From the NCBI GenBank assembly GCA_003512175.1, contig DOSP01000063.1:794-16780 (forward strand): DNA of 15,987 bases, written 5' to 3'. Under the pieces are notes generated by a model. It was not told the DNA's origin, did no database searches, and saw only the letters and a list, made by a program, of their open reading frames with translations. The translations under genes were made by a program, and so were the position numbers. Positions 1-6,800 of the stretch are shown here, piece by piece. Source of the stretch: Candidatus Kerfeldbacteria bacterium. GTDB lineage: Bacteria > Patescibacteriota > Patescibacteriia > UBA9570. The number at the start of each line of letters is the position of its first letter. Position 1 is the first letter of the stretch.

Positions 1-482
1 TGATTGATTCCAATTATATTGTGGATGACTATGATGGCATTATTGAAACCATTCGTTTATTGCAAGATGATCCATTAGCCATATTCACCGATACCCGATT
101 ACGGACGAATTTGACCAAGATTGATCAAGCCATTGCCGGCCTAATTGAACAGCCGCCAGTGAAGTTATCTGATCATGTCTGGTTTTGGGAAATTGAGACG
201 CATTTTAATATCTTGTCGCACGTTACCCGCGCTTTATCCCGCCAGTATCCGGATGTCGTCATCTTTACGCGCCAATTAAAAAATAGTCAGTACACCTGTT
301 ATGCCCGAAAACGGAACGTCCAATTTGATGCTCGCCAGCTGATTGCCTATGCCCATACCCTTGGGTTAAACAGCGGTGGCAAAGAAGAGGTCGCCGGAGT
401 GATCATTCCGAGTGATCAACTAGCTGAAGTGTTTCCGCAGCTACAACAACAGTTAATCACACTCGCCAATGGCCACCAGTAG
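1..482 (+). CDS. C-terminal part of a probable DHH/DHHA1-family phosphoesterase (partial, 5' end outside window)
   Basis: The frame is open through the left edge, so the start is outside the window; the GTG at 21 is only the first possible start visible. The last part resembles a DHHA1 domain: a beta strand with hydrophobic core (PDVVIFTR), a basic strand (YTCYARKRNVQFDARQLIAYA) and a glycine turn followed by a short strand (NSGGKEEVAGVII). This matches the usual GGGH..AAG region only loosely, and the histidine is replaced. DHH/DHHA1 proteins include NrnA-type enzymes that hydrolyse nanoRNA and 3'-phosphoadenosine 5'-phosphate (PAP). The stop overlaps the APS kinase gene by 14 bases, so the two are probably co-translated, and a PAP-removing role would fit that partner. 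That role is inference; the catalytic DHH domain is not in view. The family call itself is moderate. Confidence 0.5.
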   Translation, partial: IDSNYIVDDYDGIIETIRLLQDDPLAIFTDTRLRTNLTKIDQAIAGLIEQPPVKLSDHVWFWEIETHFNILSHVTRALSRQYPDVVIFTRQLKNSQYTCYARKRNVQFDARQLIAYAHTLGLNSGGKEEVAGVIIPSDQLAEVFPQLQQQLITLANGHQ

Positions 483-1077
483 CAATATTACCTGGCATGC
501 CAGTGCCATAACGAAAGAGCAGCGTCAAGCCAAATTAGGGCAGCGCAGCTTCGTGTTATGGTTCACTGGGTTGTCCGGATCAGGCAAATCAACCTTATCG
601 GTGGCGTTTGAGCAATATTTGTTTGAACAGGGGTATCACGGGTACCGGCTGGATGGTGACAACATTCGTCACGGCTTAAATAATAATCTTGGTTTTTCAC
701 CGGCTGACCGCACGGAAAATATCCGACGGATCGGTGAAGTGAGCAAATTGTTTGTCGATGCCGGTATTATTGTCATGACGGCCTTTATTTCTCCGTATCG
801 GGCCGATCGCGATATGGTACGCACCATGCTGTCTGGCGACGAATTTGTGGAAGTATATGTGGAATGTTCTGTGGCGGCCTGTGAACAGCGTGATGTCAAA
901 GGACTGTATGCTAAAGCCCGAGCCGGTGAAATTAAAGATTTTACGGGTGTGAATGCACCATACGAAGAACCGCTCCATCCGGAAATAACCATCAATACCG
1001 AACAACAGACCGTAGAACAAGCTCTGGCGAATCTAGTGCAGGCCTTGCGTGAGCGCAACTATCTCGCACATTCATGA
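469..1077 (+). CDS. cysC: Adenylyl-sulfate kinase (APS kinase)
   Basis: Transfers phosphate from ATP to adenosine 5'-phosphosulfate, giving PAPS, in the cytoplasm. The 202 residues match the full length of single-domain CysC. The Walker A loop GLSGSGKS is at residues 34-41. The APS-binding segment LDGDNIRHGLN starts at 61, the conserved DRTENIRRIGE at 80-90, and FISPYR at 106-111, whose Ser108 corresponds to the serine phosphorylated in the E. coli enzyme. The KGLYAKARAGEI and FTG stretch near 145-160 completes the family pattern, so all key motifs are intact. The ATG at 469 is preferred because the N-terminal NITWH segment is typical of full-length CysC, even though it overlaps the upstream gene by 14 bases. 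No Shine-Dalgarno is visible. The stop overlaps the next start as ATGA, suggesting coupling. No ATP sulfurylase or PAPS reductase is in view, so PAPS may serve sulfation instead of assimilation (inference). Confidence 0.93.
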   Translation: MATSSNITWHASAITKEQRQAKLGQRSFVLWFTGLSGSGKSTLSVAFEQYLFEQGYHGYRLDGDNIRHGLNNNLGFSPADRTENIRRIGEVSKLFVDAGIIVMTAFISPYRADRDMVRTMLSGDEFVEVYVECSVAACEQRDVKGLYAKARAGEIKDFTGVNAPYEEPLHPEITINTEQQTVEQALANLVQALRERNYLAHS

Positions 1078-2705
1078 AGTGGTGGGTGATCGATGCGGTG
1101 ATCGTGGTGTTGTTAGCCGTGGTGAGCGGGATCTGGTTTACTTGGCATCATGCCTATGGCGCGTATGGAGACGATTCTCCCGGATATATCTACGCGGCAC
1201 ACCAGTTGATCACCGGGGAATCATTAGTACAGCAAGATCCATTGGTGCAAGATGCACTGACGTGGTTTGGTTATGAACCATGGGCAAGGTTCGTGGCCCC
1301 GGCGCATCATGAAATTATATCGCCAGAGGGTTGGACGGCATCGCGCTATCCAATTGGGTTAAGTGTTCTAATGGCCGGTGCGGTAAAAGCTACTGGCAAT
1401 GCTCTGACCATGTATCTGGTTGTGCCACTGACTGCTGTCGCCGTAGTGATTGCCACGTATCTGGGCGCTGTCTGGCTGCTCCCTGCTCCTGCGCCGTGGA
1501 AGCGCGTGCTGGGAATTGGCGCGGCTTGTGTAGTGATGGGCAGCACGTTATTCTTTACCTATAGCGTAGCGCAACCGATGCGTGAAATCCCAGCTTTGTT
1601 GTTTTTTTTGCTGGCTGCGTTCCTGGTGATCAAAACAAAACAATGGTATTGGTTAGCACTGGCCGGGATGTTATTTGGCTATAGCGTGGCGATTCGAGAG
1701 ACTAACTTGATTTTAATCATTCCGTTGGTATGCTATGGCCTACGGCGTAAATGGCTCGCTTTTAGTATTGGCGCCTTGATCATGTATAGTCCTTTTTTGT
1801 GGTATGCAGCCCAGATTACCCAACATAAGGAAGTATTTCGAGAAAAAGATATTACGACGATCGCCATCACTTCCAACATTGATCATATTCAGTCGTTTAG
1901 TGTATCAAACCTGTGGAATAATCAGGGGAAGTTTAAGCCAGGCGTTGGTGGGTTGAATCAGTATTGGTCGGTCACAAAGCAATTCAGTGTCTGGCCGTTA
2001 TTTTTGTTATCCATTGTGGTTGGCTTGATTTATTTGTGGAAGCATCAGCGGCCGTCATTTTATTTGTTCAGTAGTTGGATCGTCGTAGTTGTGGTGTTAT
2101 TTGCTGCGTGGATTAACCCGTACCCGCGGTATGTTCTGCCGATCTTACCGGTATTGGCCTGGCTGAGCATGTTTGGGGCCATGACGTTGTGGCAATGGTT
2201 TAGTAGTCAATTAAAATTAAAACGCTGGGTGAGCCTGAGCCTAGCCGGTTTATTAGCATTGAGTTTTATCGCCTCCTATCAGCCGGTGTTTGCCAGCCGA
2301 CAAGAGTATTTAGCAACTGGCACGCCGCAAGATCGGGAGTTGACCAAAACTGATCTCACCACTATTCAGGCGGCCATTGCCACCGTACAGGCCGATAGCC
2401 TCACCACAGGCCAGCCAGCGCTGTTAGTGATGCTGGGGGAGACCAAGGGCGGTTTAGCGGAGACGATAATGACACATACGACTATTCAGACCATTCGCTT
2501 CCCGAATAAAGACAAAGAGCAACCACCGCTGGATCAACTGCAAGCCTACTTCGAACACCTGGACGAGACATATACGCTGTATCTGTGGTATGATCCGTCC
2601 GTCACGGCTGATGAACAACGGTTTTATAATCAGTCGACGTTGACACCTGTTACATTGTTGAGCACTTCATTTAAACCCGAAATAAGTATATTACGTATTG
2701 AATAG
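1074..2705 (+). CDS. Multi-pass membrane glycosyltransferase, GT-C fold (GT39/ArnT-like)
   Basis: This 543-residue integral membrane protein has roughly ten to eleven hydrophobic segments. The first helix is at about 4-24. The first extracytoplasmic loop carries the acidic pair D33-D34 in YGDDSPGYIYAAHQL, as in GT-C enzymes that use polyprenyl-phosphate sugars. Further helices lie between about 95 and 400, with RETN near 208 and NPYPRYVLPILP near 348-359, a pattern often seen in PMT_2-like proteins. The remaining 140 residues form a soluble C-terminal region. The likely role is sugar transfer from a lipid carrier to a glycan, lipid or protein on the outer side of the membrane; donor and acceptor cannot be read from the sequence. 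The ATG overlaps the cysC stop (ATGA), and the next gene begins 2 bases after the stop, so it is part of the same operon. An oligosaccharide flippase or polymerase is the main alternative. Confidence 0.72.
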   Translation: MKWWVIDAVIVVLLAVVSGIWFTWHHAYGAYGDDSPGYIYAAHQLITGESLVQQDPLVQDALTWFGYEPWARFVAPAHHEIISPEGWTASRYPIGLSVLMAGAVKATGNALTMYLVVPLTAVAVVIATYLGAVWLLPAPAPWKRVLGIGAACVVMGSTLFFTYSVAQPMREIPALLFFLLAAFLVIKTKQWYWLALAGMLFGYSVAIRETNLILIIPLVCYGLRRKWLAFSIGALIMYSPFLWYAAQITQHKEVFREKDITTIAITSNIDHIQSFSVSNLWNNQGKFKPGVGGLNQYWSVTKQFSVWPLFLLSIVVGLIYLWKHQRPSFYLFSSWIVVVVVLFAAWINPYPRYVLPILPVLAWLSMFGAMTLWQWFSSQLKLKRWVSLSLAGLLALSFIASYQPVFASRQEYLATGTPQDRELTKTDLTTIQAAIATVQADSLTTGQPALLVMLGETKGGLAETIMTHTTIQTIRFPNKDKEQPPLDQLQAYFEHLDETYTLYLWYDPSVTADEQRFYNQSTLTPVTLLSTSFKPEISILRIE

Positions 2706-2707
2706 GT

Positions 2708-3421
2708 ATGCCGCTTCCGCAACGCATTAGTGAGATTACTGCCTACCAGCAACCGCACGATAGTATTTTTAGCAGGTTAATCTATCGCAAGATTTCGAAA
2801 GTGCTGACGTTTTACATGTTGAAGTGGATTCCGGGGATTGCCGCACCGGACGTGACGATTATTTCATTTGTGATTGGCTTGGTTGGCGCTGTTGGGTTAA
2901 TGTACCCAGCTTGGTGGGCCAAAATTTTAGCCTTTGTCTGTATTCAGTTATCGTTTGCCTTTGATTGCTCCGATGGCGAAGTGGCCCGGATGACCGGCCG
3001 CGGCAGTAAGTTTGGGATTTGGTTTGATAGCATTTCTGACCGCACCAAAGAAATTATCTGGTTCTTGGCTATTGCCTTTCAGTATCAAGCGGAGCACCCG
3101 GCGGTGTGGTATCTGGCCGGCGCCGCTGCCCTAGGAAACTTATTGGTTGGGTATCTGCGTGAAGCCAAAAAAAGTATTTTTTTGGAGAAACGCAAACCAG
3201 AGATTGTCCTAAAATCCGGTCTCCACATCGGCACGGTGGATGTGATTACGTTCTTACTATCCTTCGGTGCTCTCCTTGGTCTGAATTACTACGTATTATG
3301 GATTGTGTTACTCCCCACACCGTTATTATTGCTGAAGCAAATTTTTAGTACCTATCGGCAATCCAACAAACCCAATCGTCAATCCACCACCGCTTTGGTG
3401 AATGTGAGTGAGAATGAGTAG
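2708..3421 (+). CDS. CDP-alcohol phosphatidyltransferase family enzyme
   Basis: Integral membrane enzyme of the CDP-OH-P family, which transfers a phosphoalcohol or phosphatidyl group from a CDP-activated donor to an alcohol. The family signature D-x2-DG-x2-AR-x8-G-x3-D-x3-D is perfect: D86, D89, G90, A93-R94, G103, D107 and D111, with the metal-binding and catalytic aspartates all present. About six hydrophobic segments surround it. At 237 residues it is slightly longer than phosphatidylglycerophosphate synthase, with an extended polar N-terminus (1-30), typical of members acting on inositol phosphate or other polyols. The exact substrate is not determinable. It begins 2 bases after the glycosyltransferase stop and ends the operon, ahead of two hairpins. 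The neighbours suggest synthesis of a membrane-anchored glycan or unusual phospholipid (inference). Confidence 0.88.
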   Translation: MPLPQRISEITAYQQPHDSIFSRLIYRKISKVLTFYMLKWIPGIAAPDVTIISFVIGLVGAVGLMYPAWWAKILAFVCIQLSFAFDCSDGEVARMTGRGSKFGIWFDSISDRTKEIIWFLAIAFQYQAEHPAVWYLAGAAALGNLLVGYLREAKKSIFLEKRKPEIVLKSGLHIGTVDVITFLLSFGALLGLNYYVLWIVLLPTPLLLLKQIFSTYRQSNKPNRQSTTALVNVSENE

Positions 3422-3462
3422 ACGCTCTCTAACTGAATACGAAAATCTCTCTTTCCATGTTC

Positions 3463-3495
3463 GTAACCCACACACCGGAAGAGGTGTGGGGTTAC
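3463..3495 (+). terminator. Strong hairpin downstream of the glycan/PAPS operon, possible terminator
   Basis: The arms GTAACCC (3463-3469) and CACACC (3471-3476) pair with GGTGTG (3483-3488) and GGGTTAC (3489-3495), giving 13 base pairs with a single bulged A at 3470 and the six-base loop GGAAGA. It lies 42 bases after the last stop codon of the upstream operon. What follows is TATTTAT and not a clean T-run, so intrinsic termination may be weak; it could instead protect the 3' end of the mRNA. Confidence 0.55.
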
Positions 3496-3514
3496 TATTT
3501 ATCATCTACTATTA

Positions 3515-3546
3515 GCTAACCCCATGTTTTACACATGTGGGTTAGC
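3515..3546 (+). repeat. Second long inverted repeat (hairpin or operator) ahead of the antitoxin gene
   Basis: GCTAACCC (3515-3522) plus CATGT (3523-3527) pair with ACATG (3533-3537) and GGGTTAGC (3539-3546), with a bulged T at 3538 and the loop TTTAC. Its outer arms resemble those of the hairpin at 3463-3495 (TAACCC and GGGTTA in both). There is no T-run. The 3' arm can alternatively pair with GCTAGCT at 3552-3558 (seven pairs, two of them wobble), which would be mutually exclusive. It could be part of a double terminator, a switch, or a palindromic operator for the downstream antitoxin; the sequence alone does not decide. Confidence 0.5.
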
Positions 3547-3586
3547 AGGTGGCTAGCTGAGTTTTCGGATTAAGGTTAACAATTCT

Positions 3587-3615
3587 TTGCCAAAGTTTCA
3601 ATAATCCTATATTCT
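3587..3615 (+). promoter_or_regulatory. Candidate sigma-70-type promoter of the antitoxin gene
   Basis: A -35-like TTGCCA (3587-3592) is followed after 17 bases by a -10-like TATTCT (3610-3615). The start codon at 3622 is six bases after the -10 box, which is where transcription would be expected to begin, so the mRNA would be leaderless. No ribosome binding site is visible upstream of the ATG, in agreement. The boxes are imperfect, so this is a moderate call. Confidence 0.42.
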
Positions 3616-3621
3616 AGAACC

Positions 3622-3813
3622 ATGCGGACTCTAAAAAGATATGTAATAACTGCTACTTATTTGAGGCGGAACTTTGCAAAAATTTCTAGAAATCTTAGAG
3701 GTGAAACTTATACAGTCACTTCCTATGGAAGAGTTGTCGGTACGTTAAGACATCCTAGCCAACCCATTGAACAGTGGTGGGAACGATTCGAAGAACAGGA
3801 ACAACTTAGTTAA
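3622..3813 (+). CDS. Solitary Phd/YefM-like antitoxin-family protein
   Basis: This 63-residue protein has the pattern of the N-terminal Phd/YefM DNA-binding fold: a short strand and threonine (VITATYLRRNFAKISRNL, residues 8-25), then GETYTVTSYGRVVGTL (27-42), which matches the family's G-E-x-hydrophobic-x-hydrophobic-T-x-x-G-R-x-V-x-x-L consensus. The tail (43-63) is acidic and aromatic (QWWERFEEQE), as expected for a toxin-binding segment. Phd-type antitoxins bind palindromic operators and neutralise Doc, RelE or other toxins. No toxin gene is on either side, so it is an orphan or acts as a transcription regulator. Codon use (several AGA, AT-rich) differs from the neighbouring genes, hinting at separate origin. 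It ends tail-to-tail with the giant surface gene, overlapping it by 8 bases. Confidence 0.62.
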   Translation: MRTLKRYVITATYLRRNFAKISRNLRGETYTVTSYGRVVGTLRHPSQPIEQWWERFEEQEQLS

Positions 3814-6800
3814 ACAACTCGGCCCGGTGCACTAACGCACTGGTTTTTTTATTGGACAGCTTGACTTTCACGCGTATTGACCAACCGGACTTTGAACCGG
3901 TACTGCCGAGTGACCGGACCTGCACACGATAGGTTTTTTTGGCTTTCAGCTTCTTCAACACCACGCGATGTTTGTCTGTCACCATTTTTTTAACCGTCTT
4001 CTTGGTTGTGCTTAACTTCACTTGGTACTCAGCCGCATTATCGGCTTGTTTCCAGGTGACCACGATGCTCCCATTGGCACGTTGTTTAACCTTCACTTTG
4101 TTCGGGATTCCTAAAATACCACCTTCGACTGTTTCTGTCTCATCCACTTCTTCTCCTTCTCCTCCGTCTCCTTCTTCAGTACCAGCTGTATCCTCTACCG
4201 CAATGCTGCGGCTGGCTACAATGGCGAATACAGAGAAGTGTTGTACTGATATTTCAAATTGGTTCTCATCTTTATTTTTTATTACCCCACCTTCAACTCC
4301 TTGCCAAGTGCCGGCAGCATCTTCATAGTAGTTGGTTTGAATGTGGTCTTCATCTGTGCCGGCATCCTCAAGGGTATCGTCATCATACGGAATGATAATC
4401 TTTACATCGCTAGCAAACTTTGAAATTGGATTACCATTCTCATCTGTGGCAGTCATATTGTAGGCAATGCTAATGGGTTCCAACCCCGGCTGATGAATCA
4501 CTTCAGCTACAGGCGTGACGACAACGGTCACTTCGGTCACCGTTTCATCAGCCGTAATGGCATTGGCTGGAATTTCAACTCGTACGCCATTTTCTAGCTC
4601 AATCACTGCACCCTCTTGTGGGTCAAACTTAGCCGTCTGTGCTTCGGGTAGTTCAAGTGGTTCAGATAAGACCAAATCCTGCTCAACCGTTTCATTTTTC
4701 GTTTTTACTTTCTCCTGCTTACTGTACCACACCATTCCTTCTGTTTGGTACATTCCGCCAACATAGCAAGTATCATCAATTGGCGCCTGCAGTGCATACA
4801 GACCTTTGGTATCAGAGGAGGTTGACGAATAGCTACCACCCACACAATAGACATAGACGAAGGCGTCACTGATCACATCACCTTCAGCCTGAGTGCGCTG
4901 GGCATTGACTGTAATACCAACGCCATCACTGACCGTACCAGTAATCGTAGCGTCGGCACTGATAAACGCCAAGGTGAGATTTTTTGATGATCCAGCATTG
5001 TCCGCTTTCACTTTTACCGGTTGTGGTGATAGATAATCGGGCGATGAGGCTGTCAGGTAATATTTCCCTTCTGGCACGGACATGGAGAATGTTCCATCAC
5101 TGTCTGTATAGGTGGTTTGTGATATCAAACCGTAATCATCCTCTGTGCTGGTATGCTCCGTGCCATACGAGGTGGATGCCTGCACAAAGACAGGCGTAGT
5201 GACTGGCATACCATCAGGGTCAAGTACAGCGCCAGAGATGGTTGCGGAAGCTTCTAACACGACTAAATCAAGTTCGACTGCTTCATCATCACTGACTTCA
5301 ACTTTTTTACTTTTTTTATAACTGGATCGCCAGTCACCATTGACCCAGTAACTCACATCATAGGTACCATCGGCCACTTTCAAAGTATAGCTCGATGCGT
5401 TATCCACATACGTGGATACCCACCGATTGTTATCGCCACTAGCGTAGACGTAGCCAGTGACTTTGACTGGGTTACCATCAGTATCAACGAATGATCCGGT
5501 GATCGATGAGTTATTCTCAGTCAAAACGAGCATGACTTCCTGGGCATCATCGACTTCCAGTGTGAGCGAGTCTGACTGCACTCCATCCACGGTAAGGTGC
5601 GAAAAACTATAGCTGTTTTCAGTGTTGGCCGTATACCAATTATATGAATAATAGCTAGGAGTGTATGTCACATCCGATGCCAAGGCCACAGAACAGGTAC
5701 CGCGCTGGATATAACACCCAGTCGATGACCAACCATAATTAGTAGATGTGTCGCTGGTATTTAAACTTACCCAACCGTATTGATCGGTTAAATCTGTTCC
5801 CGTGTCATCTTGTGTAGTGAAACTAGCCGTCGCATCAGCTACATCGAAAATAAAATCTTGGCCAGTCACCGTTTCATTTTCCACGGTTAAGTTCACGGTT
5901 ACACCACCACCACTGTAGATGATACTTTTCCCTTCATTCGTTGTTAAACCAGAAGCATATGTATAGACCGTCCATTTGGCAGGACCAACTACTAAGAGGT
6001 CATAGGAGCCATTCTCATCGGTAACGGCGGAAGCCCAATCCCAACCACCATCTTGGCGGTAGGCATACACATATTGGTTAGCCACAGCTTCACCCGTATC
6101 ACGGATAGTCACGTGGCCTTGAATATGCCCCATCTTTTCAACAAGTTCGATATCACCAAGATCCATGGTTTTATCTTCTTTAATTGTTTGACTAGCGATG
6201 CTTGGTACACTGAGGTTGGTGACGCCACTATTTCCATAGAAATACACATAGACGGAAAATGTACCGTCTGTAGTAGCAATATCGAACTCACCGTTAGCAT
6301 CAGTATAGTCATATCCATAGACAGAATTGTTCTCACCACCATAAATATACACATACACATCGTTGGCGCCCACCGCTGTTCCGTCTGGTTTCAGAACCCG
6401 GCCAGTCAGATGTGAATTGTAGGGTTTGACTTTGATATTCAAGGTAGCTGATTCAGAAGTGGCATCATCGTTAAACGTCACCATCAGGCTGGATCCAGTA
6501 TACGCCCAGGTAGCTGGCCACTGGTTTTGGTAGATATACACGTTCCAGGCACCGCCCGCTACTGGTAGTTCAAATGTGCCATTGCTGTCTACCGTATCAG
6601 AAATATAACGGTAACTACCGGAAGATTGATAGGCATAGATGGTCGCATTAGTAATAGTATCACCATTTTTTTTCTTGACTGTACCAGAAATTGTTTTTGT
6701 AGCCGCTTCCAATGATAAGGTCAGGCTGGCATTGCTGGTACCAGGAGTGACAGACACTGTTTCCACATCTGGGGCAAAGTAACCGCTCGGTAAACCATAG

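Noticed and set aside
669..1058. Long frames on the minus strand inside the APS kinase gene
   Set aside because: They are antisense shadows of a gene whose motifs are all intact on the + strand, and the peptides show no family features.
3457..3519. 20-codon frame with ATG at 3457 running through the first hairpin
   Set aside because: It is too short, has no ribosome binding site, and its sequence is fully explained by the inverted repeat.
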